A stretch of 64,000 nucleotides of DNA, taken from the NCBI GenBank assembly GCA_014526335.1, contig JACTAT010000044.1, forward strand, positions 1,633,632 to 1,697,631, written 5' to 3'. This document shows positions 38,606 to 50,700 of this stretch, piece by piece. The notes below the pieces were generated by a model. That model was not told where the DNA came from, searched no databases, and saw nothing but the letters and a program-made list of their open reading frames with translations. The first letter of the stretch is position 1; every line of letters starts with the position of its first letter. The translations under genes and the position numbers were made by a program. Source of the stretch: Chrysaora quinquecirrha (taxonomy: Eukaryota > Cnidaria > Scyphozoa > Semaeostomeae > Pelagiidae).

Positions 38606-39249
38606 CTGTAATTCATTTAAAATAATCTTTTAATTTATAGCTATTAAGAGCACTTTTCGTTTTTCTGTACATTATCGTTTGTCACCAAACTCTAATTTAT
38701 CTAACTAATTCTTAGTTGACTAATCTATCCCAATGTATTATGGATTATTAGTATAGTTACAGATTTATTTGAGTATAAGGGATTTGATTGAGGCAGATAA
38801 AAGTTCGCCGTGAACGAAAGGGCCTTGCTAAGCAAACTTGCAAAATACACTTTGCTAGGAAAAGTGCTGTCGTGTTCATCAAATTTTAGTATGGTACTTT
38901 TAGTGTTTTTTACTGGCATAAACTACATTTTTCAATGAAGATTCTAAATTGACTTTTTATGTAATTTTGGTTAATAATGTAAAAAATTAAAAAACAACTG
39001 TTATCCTTCTGCTAATATTTACAGTTTTCCTCCTTTTTTCCATTAACGAGCACATGTCAGTAATATGATTTGTGTAGCCAAGATCCCTTGCGTAGGATTT
39101 TAAAGGCCCTTGATACACCTAAACAAGACGTAGAGCAAGAAACCACAGCACAGCGCTAAAATAGATATTAAAACCATTATGAAGTTTTGAGTGAAGCAAT
39201 AGAACGCATGTCATTTGTCCATCTTGAGATCAATAGACGTTTCCGTAAC

Positions 39250-39374
39250 AGATGGCGACCGTTTCTGTAAGTTCTTTGTTTTTTATTAAGGAAAGTGTGT
39301 AACTAAGGAAATCATTCCCAGAATTCCCTTCCAAAAGCCTTAATTAAAAACAAAGGACAGAAAAGCCGCCATCT
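39250..39374. repeat. Collapsed palindrome (copy 2)
   Basis: The left arm stops after TTTTTTATTAAGG and joins directly to AAGTGTGTAACTAAGG of the spacer and right arm. About 65 bp present in copy 1 (the inner left arm and most of the spacer) are missing. The YY1/TISU-like ATGGCGACC and GCCGCCATCTT ends remain. Confidence 0.8.
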
Positions 39375-39379
39375 TTTGC

Positions 39380-40020
39380 GGAAAAGGTCTATAGTTGTTG
39401 CTCTTGCCGCAGCTCTTGCAACAACATATCTTAAAACCCACTACGAGACACAGTCTTCTCCAACAAGCGATACAGTGATGAATCAACATTTCGTTGTTCC
39501 TGTTTTGAAGAGGCATCCTTTGGCAACTTAAAAACTTGCACACAGTCAGTTAACCGTTTTGAGGTTGCTGTTTTTGTGAGGTGTCTAAGTACAACAATGA
39601 AGCTTAGAATTTGCGATGCGAAACACAATCGTCGAACACCATTTTGTATTGCTGTTTGTTGTGATAAGGCGTCTCAGTGCAACAATAACAACTTACTATA
39701 TCAGACTCTGTCATCGGTCATCATTTTCTGGTTGCTGTTGTTAGGAGGCATTTAGAGCAAGAATTAAGCTTAAAACACTCTGAGCAAACAGCTTTATGGT
39801 TGTTGTTGTTTTTACTGTTTGCGATGAGTGAGACTCTTGTAATAAGTCCATCCGACATTAAGCTGAGGTTAGGAGGCATCCTATTGCAACAAGCTTTAAA
39901 CTTGCTATACGAGAAACTGTCGTAACTGAAAATTTTTTTCTCCCTGTTCTGAGTTGCCATCACATGAAGCTTAAAACGTGCCATACGAGACACTGTTATA
40001 TTTTTGCTCTTGTGTAAGGT
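39380..40020. repeat. Diverged ~90-bp tandem repeats, copy 2 (longer)
   Basis: Same units as at 32820-33290, with one or two extra units (GGAGGCATCCTATTGCAACA, then CTTGCTATACGAGAAACTGT, and AAAACGTGCCATACGAGACA). Confidence 0.6.
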
Positions 40021-40475
40021 AAGGACTGTACCCTCATCTTAGTACTTTTAGTCTTCCTGGAATCCGTGTTGTTTACGATGGGAAAATGATTTTTTATTAT
40101 ATAGGATAGCCGTGATGCAGAAGCACATGATACATTACTCTTGTCTATGTACATAAGCCCTTAGATATCGAGTAAAAGAACGATTTGCCGAGAGAGAATA
40201 TAGCTCATTTTTCATTGCAACATGATGTCTTGTTTTTTATTTCTGACTTGCAATGAAAGTCCAAACAAAATAGCAAGCATTGGATCAGCATTGGGAGGCC
40301 TCCCTTTTTCCGTGTTGGTCGTGTGATGGGTCATGTGATTGTCATGGATCACGAGATAAACCTTTTAGCATCATGTGCTGTTTTTTCCCAATAAAAATAA
40401 ATTCTTCTTGCGAAATAGAAGCTGGCTGATGTCACGAGATTCTATCTCGAAGGTTCTTTGTTCTTCTAAGATTTT

Positions 40476-40688
40476 ATTGGTTGGTTTTATATTTAATTTT
40501 GTATTCTGAATTTTGATTGGCTTTTATTTTTAAAGTTTGGGCGTGTCATCCATGTGCTTTCCAGCAGATACTGGTATAAAATGCTGTGAATGTGGACTTG
40601 GAGGTAATTTCACTTGGGAAAAGCTACAGCAAAGACCGAGTTCTCTGAAGTGTCATCCTCCATAGCATTGATCTCCATCTTGCTTACA
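40476..40688 (+). promoter_or_regulatory. CCAAT/TATA promoter and 5' UTR exon of the recombinase gene
   Basis: ATTGG at 40476-40480 and 40516-40520, then TATAAAAT at 40575-40582. The noncoding first exon ends TTGCTTACA at 40688 before GTAAGTAATCC. This is the copy directly upstream of the exons that lead into the recombinase gene. Confidence 0.6.
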
Positions 40689-41435
40689 GTAAGTAATCCT
40701 AAGAATATTCTTCCTCGAGCCTTTAATCTTAATTTGTAAACTATCGATAAATTAGTTGTCTGAAATTGAAGGCAGTATCGATTTGTCGCTTGATAATTCC
40801 TTTTTGAATTAGCAACGCATCGTCATGTACTCTTTCATAACTTAAGATGATCGAAACATGTTTTCGAAACTAACAAATGTTGTTTTTGTGTTAAATCTCC
40901 GACAAGTTTGCTTATCTTACGATCTTAAAGAGGTCTATGTTTTGCGACATGATCTACGTACTTTGAGTTAAACTACTGAAAAAGTATTTAGAACTCTGTC
41001 AAATTTTGATAGCGGTAAAAGTTGATAGTGTATAATAAAGTATCTGTTATTCGACATAATGCATAAAATATAATTTTAAGAATTGCCGCACTCAAACAAT
41101 CTTATACAAGTCCACGAAATTTTCACGGACGATATTTTGTCAGTTTGAAGAATTTAAGCAATTGCTGTTCCTTTGAGATCAAATCGTAAAAAACTGTGTC
41201 ATGTATCAGTGTTGGGGATGATTAACTTGGAGATTTAAGCTATTAAGTCAGTAACAGTGTGTTTTTCTTGCATAGACTCGCATTGCGAGGAGTACCGAGA
41301 TAGAATGTAGGGACATATAGGAGAGATTAAAGGGGTTTTATCCCAGTACTGTAAGGCTGTATTGGTACTGCAATCTAGACTATTGAGAAAAACTGTATTT
41401 ATTTTGCTAATTTGTTATTCTCGTTTTGATGTTAG

Positions 41436-43892
41436 TCTCGGAGCATTAAACTACAACGTTTTCATGCGCAAAAACCTTAAAGATATTCTAAATGGAAAAG
41501 GCTGCAAAACCATTTCAAATAGGTAAGCTAAAGCCTATAGAGAATTGCAACTTTCCGGTAGCCTTGTAAATAGGAGAGAATCACCGAAAAAAAGAATACT
41601 GTACCTCAACAATCTTTAATAGTGCCCTTTCCATAATTTCCTTAATTATTAAATTTTACTGACCTTACATGAACCTACTCAGACAACTCTATTTTCCCTA
41701 AATAACTCTGTCCATGAACTTTAAGCAATTTGTGTTGTTCATTTGAGCACCTTTAAAGATTTGACCGTGAAAAACCACTGGGGTGAAGTTCTACACCCTC
41801 GATCATCTTACCCGATCAAATCCCTCATAAATTCTCACACTTTAATCAGTACAGAATCAGCATCGCAAGAACTAAGCGTAAAAATTTTCCTCAAAACTAC
41901 AAAGAAGGTGCTGAATTCGAATCTGAAGTCGAAACTTCTCTATGATCTAATTTTCAATTTTTTGAAAACGAGGCCCTTAGTTGAAATGGGCTATTATGAA
42001 TGGATTCCCAAGAATAGAACCCACAGGTGGCCCAGAGTGTGAATTTAGACAGAACAATAATTTGATTCCTTTATCACATTGTAATACCTGCGTGTTTTGC
42101 TTGTTGTGACTCTTTTTTGTCGATGTTTTATTTAATTAAATTCTTTTTCTCACTCCATCTGAACACAATGTTTTTTATTTGCTCATGTCATATTGCCCCC
42201 GATTCCTGCTAGTGCATATTAAATGTTCCTCATTTATCGAACTAAAGTCCCACAAACTTTCACCTTCTCCCAAATCCCTATATTTATCATGAATCTTCTT
42301 CCGCTTTTCCTGTTCAAAAACTATTCAATTCAAAATTTGATCGTGCGGAAATCTCCAGATAGGAATATCTCTTGTTGTATTTATAAGCCTCTGTCCGTCT
42401 AACATTTTATGTTATGCGATATTTACGCAACTATAATTTTCCTTTCATAGAGATCGAAAGATATTCGAAAATGAAAAATAAGAAGTCATTTGTAATAAGT
42501 AAGTAAACACCTCCGGTAAACGTTGTGTTGCAAAAATACCTTCCAATAGACTGAATCCATTTCAGGTCACATGATCATACACACAAACTGGTATAAACAA
42601 GGTTAGCACGAGATACGGTTGGAGTGGAGACTCCAGACATTTCCCTATTTGACAAATGCAATGATAAAATGAGACCATTTTCCGTAGGTAACGAAAAACT
42701 ACCCCTTGAACAAAGGTCACTTATTCAACAAGATCAACCATTTTTTTTATCAACCATCCAACTCTTATTATATGATACTAATTGGTAAAAAAATGTTATC
42801 TCTGATTAAAAATTTTGCCAGAGAAGAAATAATATTTATTTTAATTCACGTATTCTGCTGAGTTGTCTTCACTTGAACTGAAAAAGACTTGGTCACTTAT
42901 TTAAAATTCTTTTTGACAGGTGAAAGAGCAGTTGAGGATGAGCAAGATGGACACGTGAAAGGTAAAATTGCTATTAAGGAACATAGCTACATTTTCTTAG
43001 AATTCCGACGAATGAAGACAAACCAGATCTTTTGAATAACAATTTAAAACGAATTCTTATTACATATACCAACTTACTATCATCTTTGACTTACGTCTGC
43101 ATTGAGAAGCATTACAATACCGCACGACAGTGTCCGTCTGTTCATTAACCTAGGCCTTTAGCCAGGGGCGTAGCTACTGGGGGTGTGGGGTGTCACACCC
43201 CCCCAATATTTTCAAAATATTGGAAAAATTCGGGCAAATTTTCGAAAACATCTTTTTAAATTATGGAATTAAATGTAAATACTCATTTGATCTGAGATTT
43301 TGAATGCAGTTTCAACAAGCTAGCATGCAGAAAATAGCAGAAAAAAGAAATGATCCATTGAAAAAGAAAATTTTCCAATTCGCATTGAATTAAAAAATTC
43401 CACTCTCTGTTCAAATTCGAATTGAATTGAATTTTTGATTGAATTGAATTTTTACCCAAATTTGAATTTCATTGAATTGTTTACCAAATACAAGGGAGTA
43501 GGAAGTTGCAGTTATAGGCCATAGTCAACAAAACAAATCATGAATTCGCATCCAAGAAAAAGAAAATATCGTCAAAGAGTCAAATGTCTTGAATGCAAGA
43601 AGGAAATGGACAATGATTTTTTCAAAACGCAACACATTAAATCACAGCATCCAGGAAAGAAAGTGTCTTGCGAAATTATCCACGACTCGTCGCAAACACA
43701 GTTGGCATTTGTTGTTAAAAAGAAAATTTCTGAAGGGAATGGAGAGTCTTTTGTAGCAAAACATGCTTCAGTTCCATCTTCTTCTAGTGCACTTCAACCG
43801 GTAACTGAAAAGCAGGACAATGCAATGGAAGCAATTACTGATAAAGAAATAATAAATTTCGATGGTTCTGAAATCTCACCAACCCAACGGGC

Positions 43893-43930
<38 letters not shown>

Positions 43931-46900
43931 ATGGTGATATTGAAAATGCAGAACTTAGTGCAGAAAGCAATGATCTTATTGTTCCTCAATCAGAATCAGA
44001 ATTCAGTGGTAACAAAGTTGGAAATGTGGAAAGCAGCGAGGGAAGTTCCCCTTCCTCTTTTCTAGCGTTTGATGATCATGATAAAGGTGTTGAGTGGGTG
44101 CGATGCGTTGGAAAGCTGTCATATCTTGTTGATAAGACACAGGAAGTCATTCTAATGGCGAAGAAGGCAAACAATGATGTCTCTATTGAAAGAAATATGT
44201 CTGAAATAGTTTATCTATCTGAAGATATAGAGAAGGGTTGCTCGGAGCTCTCAGCCATCGCTAAACAAGTTTTAGAGAAAGAACGAGAGAAATGTAATGT
44301 GAACGTCATGCAGGACACCAAGGAAAGCTACGAGGTACCCCATGACCCTGGTAAACGACCAAGACACCTTTCAGAATTTCAGAAAAAACACCTTGCCTCA
44401 CTTGGACCTTTCCAGCCAAAGTTGACTATATATCCAAGGAATACAAGCATCAGTAAGGAGAAGCAATGTCGATTCTCAGCCTCTTGGTATAGTATCTACC
44501 CATATCTTGAGTACAGCATTGAAAAAGATGCTGCCTATTGTTTTGCATGCTCTTTGTTTCCAAAGGGTATTGAAAGATCTAAAGCTGACGAAGCCTGGAT
44601 AAATGGCATCAGAGCATGGGCAAAAATGAAAGGGAGTCAAGGAAAGAAGAAGCCGGGAAGGCTAACACAGCATTTCACCAGCAAAGCACATCAAGCTGCC
44701 ATGTGTGATTTCATCAATTTTGTTGATGAGCGTGGTCATTTAGAAATTTTACTTAACCAGTCACAACGGGAAAGGCTCATAGAAGAAGAAAGGCTTCTCA
44801 ATAAAAATAAAGATGTAATTATAATGCTTTTCGATATTGCTCGCACGATGGCACGTCAAGGAATTGCTTTTCGTGGACACAACGAAGAAGACAGCAATTT
44901 TCACCAAATAGCTTCCTTGCTGGCACGTCACAACCCTATAATGAAGCTCTGGTTGGATGAAAAGAAAGTAAGAAAATTTCAAACAACCTACATGAGTCCA
45001 CCAAGTCAGAACGAGTTTATAGGAATGCTGGCCGATGAGGCAAAAAAGAGAATCATCAGGGAAATAAATCAGAGTGGACCATTAGGTGTAATAGCTGATA
45101 CTACACCAGATGTTTCTCATTGTGACCAGCTGACAGTTGCAGTACGATATGTGGACAAAGAGGGTGATCCTAAGGAGCGTCTGATCCAAACACGGCACGT
45201 AAGCGATAAGACCGGTGCTGGAATGGCGAAAGAGATCATAGACACTCTCTCTGAGTCCAATGTTGAAGTTGACAATCTTAGATTCCAGACGTATGACAGT
45301 GCTTCGACCATGTCTGGTAAATACAAGGGAGCTCAACAGATTGTGTCAGAACTACTGGAACGGAAGATTGTTTATATTCCATGTCTGCCACATGGGATAA
45401 ACCTGGTCATTGAACACGCCTCAAAGGCAAGCGTTCTTATCTCCAAAACATACAGCACCCTTGAGAGTGCCTATGTTTTTTTTTCAGCAAGCACTAAGCG
45501 GCACGAAATCCTCTCTAAAAAATTGGAACAGGTTGCTGGTGCAATGCAGCTGAGAAATCTTTCAAAAACACGTTGGAGTGCTCGACCAGAGTCTGTTAAA
45601 GCATTTTGGATTTCAATTGGAGAAGTAATGACAGCTTTGGAAGAAATTTCGTCATCAGACAGTTTTGATAATGAGTCAAGAAACAAGGCGAGTGGCATTT
45701 TTAGCAATGTAGCTACTTTTGACTTTGTTTTCAGCTTAATGTTTTTGAAGAACATAATGTGGAAAACGAAGATGATGGTTGATGCTCTACAAGAAGAATA
45801 CCTTGACGTAACCTCTGCTGAAAAAATCATGACAGGCACCCTCCAAGAGCTGGAAAACATCAGGAGAGAAGAAGATTGCCAGAATCGGGAGATTGACGCA
45901 GCTATTTCTTTTGCAAAAAAGCTCGATATTGACGCAGAAGCAGATTTTCTTAGAGTTCACAAGCGGGGAAGACGAGCTGAAATGAGTATGAGTATGCAGT
46001 CATTTTACAGAAAGGAAATGAACGTATTCCTTGACACAACGATTCGTATTCTACGAGAAAAAGTTGATGTCCTAGGAACAGCCTTCCAACCATTCACAGA
46101 TGCTCTAGACCCAGCTAAGAAGCCATCAATTGGTTTGTTAGAGAGATTATCCACTCTCTACCCCAAAGACGTTCCTTCGCCAGAAGCTCTTGCATCTGAG
46201 CTGGATCTGTTCTTTCCGTTCTGCAAGAAAGCATGTCATAAAGATGAAAAAGCTCTCACCATTCGATCGGCAGCACAGATATCTCAAAATTGTTTCACCA
46301 AGTACAATCTGTTCCCCCTGACAGCAAAAGCCTACAAATTATTGTTGTCAGCGCCACCAAGTGTTTGCAAAAGCGAAAGATCATTCAGTCGATTGAAATT
46401 GCTGAAGAACTATCTTAGAAGTCGCATGTCGAATGACAGACTGGATGAGCTTATGATTTTGTATTGCGAAAGGGACATAACTGACGATTTGGACATGTCA
46501 AAGCTTGCCAGTTTGTGGGTCACTGCTAAGTCACGCAGACTCACTTTTAAGATATAAAATGTTGTTTAAAAAAATTAATTATTCACTCATAGTTATGTTT
46601 TCATCGGATTTCTCATTTATTGGACTTTCAGAACTTTTATGGGAAACGAAAAAATTCGGGCAAATTTATTGACACCCCCCCAATATTTCAAGTATAAATA
46701 CGCCCCTGCCTTTAGCATTCTAGTCTGAAACATCTCCAATCGCATATTTTGCTTTCCCCTCTTGTTTTTCAACACTCTTCTTGCGGGATAGGAACGGCAC
46801 ATGCGTCTTCTATGCACAAAGTGCCTGGATCTTTCAACCTTTGCAATCATCACGTCAATACCTAGAAAGAAATGTTGCTCTCAAATCCCAATATTTTGCT

Positions 46901-49533
46901 GATTAATTGTCATCCCAAGGTAAATAATAGTACCAGTGACTTCCATAATTTCAGTAACATCTCTATCAAGCCCCTGGTATTTTTGGACTGTTTTTTAAGG
47001 GAGACTTCTTATATAGTGGGGCTTATAAGAGAGGATGGCTTGGTAAAAATAAATGCTAATTCAGCGTTTTGTTAATCAAGAACAAGGTTATAAACATTAG
47101 AAATGGTAAATGCGCTCATTAGCAGTGTTGCTCGAAAACCCGATATTTGATTGATTAATGGTCATTTCATGGGAAATAATGGTACTAGTAACTTCACAAC
47201 TGATTAAAGTTACCTAAAAAGCTCTATAAAGCCATCTAGGATTTTTCTCGGAGTTGAAGACGGATGTCACTAACATAAGAAATGGGCGACATAACAACGT
47301 TTGACCGTATCACAGGAAATTTGTAGTTACATATTGAAAATGTCTAGCACATTCCATTTAAATTTAGATTCAATTCCATACATTAACTACTGAGTTGTCG
47401 AGTGCCAAAAAGAAGGCTTTCTTAAAGATTCAAGAGTACAGATACATTGAGGAGTGGGGTTTCAAGGGGCTTATGAAAGAGAGATTAATGATCGAGTTGA
47501 ACGGTATTATAATTTATTTGTCATTTAATTGTTGGTAATCTCTGTGTTAGTGACAATGGAGTTTCCAGAGGAAAGCGAGGAATCAGAAACATCTCCAGAT
47601 GCTTCAGAGAATGAAAATGCAGGTAATATGCTTTACGATGTTTCCGAAATACATTATGACAATGCCAGTTTTCTCTATAAAAGCGCATGAAATATTAAAA
47701 AAAACTGGGAAACCAGGCTCAATGAACGTGGCCTTATTGTATAGAACTGGGCTTCAATCTATTTTGTGAGGACAGGAAAGCCCTCAATGGTTGGAGTTAC
47801 AAGATGAAATAATCGCATTGCAGCATTGAACGTAACGTGCGTTTGTACGTATTGGCAAAATTTCTCTGCTCTATTTTGCCATTGTTTGTAGAGATTAAAA
47901 TTATTTCGCTTTTCACAAGAACAAAACTTAGATCTGCAGTTTTGCTGTACTTATCTACCGCAAACTTATTGAAATGTCTGACCCTCTTCTGTAAACAGTT
48001 CCTCATGATAACGATGACTTTCCAAATTTTCTATGGAAGATCTCGATAGAAAATTCCATTCCGGTTATTTTAACACGGAGTAAATGGAAATTTAAAAACA
48101 TCTCTGCCATGTTATTGGTTTGTAGGTCCTATAATGCTTGTAATCAACAGAAAAATCCAACTAACTTGAGGCAGTCTCCTTTAAGCATCTCTTCACAATT
48201 CGTGCTTGATCGTTTTCTTTTTATCTAACGTAATTGACAGGAGATCCTCTAGTTTCAAACCTAAATTCACTTTCTTGATCGAGTTTTAACCAAGTATCCT
48301 ACAAGGGACAGGGATCTTGCTGTCGGTCAATTAAGGCAAGGATGGAGTAGCAACAAACAATTGCGCGTATCATTGAATTAACTTTTACAGATAGTATCAT
48401 TAAATCAACATCTGATCCTCTCGCCGCTTATCGCACAGCGACTCGCCCATTTCGAGGAATTGTTTATTGAAAACAGCACTAAGATTTAAATTTCCCAATT
48501 TCGACCTTGCTGATGGCTGACAATGATCGTTGTTTTAATTTTTTCTTTGGTAACAGACGAGATAGATGCATTTATTAACAGTACAATAGAATAGCATAGT
48601 AGTCTGTTTAGCAATGGAATTCGTGTTGCACGCTTGGGAAGCGTGCTTGACAGTAGCCAGGGTATATAAGGTTATCAAGACGTGCAGATCTTCACAGGTC
48701 GATAGCAAGTTATCATATAGTTGAGGTTCCCTCCCGCCCCACCCTGAACTTTATGTTAGATGAGCTAATCTTCAACTTCTACACCCTTTTAAAAATCTTG
48801 CTAGACTGACCTCACTACTTGCTTGCATGTTGTTTAGCTAATAAATTAAGTTATTTTCGTTTTAGTGAAATGAATTAGAAAATAATAGAAAAGGTTGGAA
48901 GTGGGAAAAAGCTAAATAAGAATTTTCAGGAGCATTATGATAGAGATAATAATACTTTTTCAACAACGATCTTCACAAATTATGCTATCCTTTATATATA
49001 TGCTAAAAACATTGTTGGAATGGTATTATAGCTGACCAAAACATTTTATCCTAGACGCTGAAGAAATAGAAAATGAGGAAAAGGAAATACTGAAGCAAGG
49101 AATACAAGAAACAGAGCAGAAAGGTACGCAAAAGCATTTCATTACTTTTCTCTAGGAGCGTTTACAACTACAATCCAAAAGAATGTCAAGCTAAAGATAC
49201 AGAGACTTAGTTTTGCTTGATATTATTTTGAACTCATTTTGGTAGGGAGAACAAAAGTCGAAATAGCATTGTCATGTTATAAAACTATTCTTAAGTCTGC
49301 ATTTAGATACTAATAATACGTGAATGGCATTAATAGAAGGGAATACACTAAATACATTCTTACGTATGCGTATGAAAGTTCATGATAAGAAATGAAAGCT
49401 GCTTGTGTTTTGTTAATTCTTGTTGACTCCATAATCTTACTAACTTTTTTTGTAATTTTTAGGCAAAACAGATGAAATGGTCTCGAAACTGGTCTTTGAA
49501 ATGGAAAAAGGCAACGTATCAGAGGCTAAGAAG
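41436..49533 (+). CDS. Acidic 5' exons of the zinc-finger/tyrosine-recombinase gene
   Basis: Six exons join in one frame. They are 41436-41522 (ATG at 41492, MEKAAKPFQI), 42451-42498 (IERYSK...), 42920-42961 (ERAVEDEQDGHVK), 47551-47622 (VTMEFPEESEESETS), 49055-49123 (AEEIENEEKEILKQG) and 49463-49533 (GKTDEMVSKLVFEMEKG). Coding parts add up to 333 nt, 111 residues. All introns are GT-AG. All are phase 1 except the last, which is phase 0 and meets the phase-0 acceptor at 51903. The encoded N-terminus is Glu/Asp/Lys-rich with no known domain; it could be a charged partner-binding tail. A hAT transposon lies in the 42961-47551 intron. The first ATG at about 41464 would give a different frame that soon stops, so the second ATG is chosen. 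Exons are short, so RNA data are needed to fix individual borders. Confidence 0.55.
43163..46708 (+). mobile_element. Complete hAT-superfamily DNA transposon, 3546 bp
   Basis: Flanked by a perfect 8-bp duplication, CCTTTAGC (43155-43162 and 46709-46716). Terminal inverted repeats start CAGGGGCGTA on both ends. Farther in, both ends share ACCCCCCCAATATTT and AAATTCGGGCAAATTT in direct orientation. The left end has a local hairpin, GGGTGTGGGGTGTCACACCC. Repeated TTGAATT motifs at 43381-43480 could be subterminal transposase sites. One uninterrupted ORF lies inside. An 8-bp duplication and CA...TG ends are diagnostic of hAT. Intact ends, duplication and ORF point to recent insertion. It lies in an intron of the recombinase gene, in the same orientation. 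Confidence 0.95.
43540..46557 (+). CDS. hAT transposase with TTF zinc finger (ZMYM1-like), 1005 aa
   Basis: An N-terminal finger (C16, C19, H32, H37) sits in a basic stretch. It is followed by an acidic low-complexity region with a run of 12 Asp encoded by a GAT microsatellite (about residues 119-130). A TTF-type zinc finger (C334, C337, H378, H384; WYSIYPYLEY, YCFACSLFP, LTQHFTSKAH) is the DNA-binding part typical of the ZMYM1/ZNF862-type hAT lineage. An RNase-H-like core follows, with D520 (VIADTTPDVSHCDQ), D586 (TYDSASTMSGKYKG), CLPH at 615-618, and E946 in the CKSERSFSRLK motif of the C-terminal hAT dimerisation domain. These match the D, D, E catalytic triad by motif context. The product would excise and reinsert the element by cut-and-paste. 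No stop or frameshift, so it could be active. A host-domesticated gene is unlikely because element ends and target duplication are intact. Start at the ATG at 43540; there is no in-frame alternative upstream that I trust. Confidence 0.95.
46717..47550. repeat. Intron with diverged ~250-bp repeats
   Basis: The block TGTTGCTCTCAAATCCCAAT, then GATTAATTGTCAT and ATAATAGTACCAGTGAC, at about 46872-46940 recurs as TGTTGCTCGAAAACCCGATA, GATTAATGGTCAT and ATAATGGTACTAGTAAC at about 47124-47195. A third, weaker copy (ATTTGTCATTTAATTG, GTTAGTGACAATGGAG) at about 47515-47570 contains the acceptor and start of the exon at 47551. Confidence 0.5.
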
Positions 49534-49799
49534 GTTTGTTTAGAAAATTGCCTTTTCTTCATTGACGATTAAGTTCTGTATCATTACTTATTATCTCGTT
49601 GGGGCATAATTATGGTCAAATGTACAATCAAATGCCTGGGTGAAAGAATTCTCGCGTTCATTGAAAGGCATGCATTTAAGTAATCAGCCGTGCGGAAGTT
49701 ACAGCTTACTATACAACTCACTTTCGAAGTAAAGCGAAACAAAATGCTACAAAACACAGCGAAATCTAGCGAAATAGTGCGAACTCGTTGAATAGAGGA

Positions 49800-50700
49800 C
49801 TGGGAAGAAATTTAACTTCATGAAAATTGATAGCAAAAAATCTGGGTATAAGCTTATGAATAGCCAATTGTCAATAGTTTTGCTAGTGCTAGACATGTTG
49901 CAAATTATAAAAAACCGACTTGTGTAATCTATGACGAAAGTTCAATTTTAAGCCGTGAAAATGACCATCAATGGATTGTGTTAACAAGCTTGCCCCCTTT
50001 CAAAAAGTGCAGCTTTCTTTAAATTCTATAAAAGAAAAACTCTCGCTGTTTATCTGTACATGGCTTATTTTCAGGCATGTTATATTTCGTCAACAATGCG
50101 AGGGCCTAGTCTATTTGTTGCGGGTGGATGGCTCCCAAAATTAGGAAAAAAATTAAACATTTTCTAAAACCACTTCCTCAAAAGTCAATTCTCGCCTATA
50201 TTCTCGCCGAAAAAAGAAAAGTCGCATTCAGAAACATCTGAATTAACTTAGGATAGTAGCTGCCATAGCCGTTTTTGTGTGCAGGGGGAGGGGGATAAAT
50301 AATTAAATGTCGCCAATGCTCCCTTGACCAAAACCGTGTCTGCTTTGACTTTATGCTGAAACTTGGTGATGACATATTGAGTATTTCAATATTTGCCTAT
50401 TAAAGGGCATGTTTAACATGATAAGAAAAGAAAATTTATGATTTTGAACCATGTAAATTTCAGGCACATGTAAATGATAATCAGCGAAATCTGGTAATAA
50501 GCTTGGCCCCTTTTAACAAACGCTGTAGTCTTCCATTTTGTAACCTTTCCTATTTTTCTTTATATTTAACACGTCACCTATGATAACAAACGACAGACTT
50601 CTATGATCTATTAAGAAAGTTCAGTAAACTCCGGGTATAAGCTTGCTTCCCCACCCTCACCCTGTGAACAAACTACATGGTTTTATTTTTTTGAGAATTT
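49800..50700. repeat. Intron with dispersed GGTATAAGCTTGCCCC blocks
   Basis: Related phrases recur at about 49845 (TCTGGGTATAAGCTTATG), 49985 (ACAAGCTTGCCCCCTTT), 50491 (TGGTAATAAGCTTGGCCCC) and 50633 (CCGGGTATAAGCTTGCTTCC). Each is followed by T-rich or AACAAA sequence and is usually preceded by GAAAGTTCA- or ATCAGCGAAAT-like text. This looks like an old, eroded intronic repeat. No exon is visible in 49534-51902. Confidence 0.45.

Larger units (their letters stand above)
36541..43118. repeat. 6.6-kb tandem duplication, copy 2
   Basis: Repeats 29911-36540. It begins inside the acceptor tract of a cassette (ATATTTTTGTTGTTAAGTTT) and ends at GAGAAGCATTACAATACC, after which the sequence is unique. 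Differences from copy 1 are a ~65-bp deletion in the palindrome, extra ~90-bp repeat units at 39860-40020 that replace a different ~150-bp stretch in copy 1, and many homopolymer indels. Since the gene continues to the right of this copy, copy 2 probably holds the original gene position. Confidence 0.95.

Noticed and set aside
43862..44065. Poly-Met frame
   Set aside because: Out-of-frame reading of the GAT microsatellite that encodes the Asp run of the transposase.
45082..45860. Minus-strand frames inside the transposase region
   Set aside because: Shadows of the 1005-residue plus-strand ORF.
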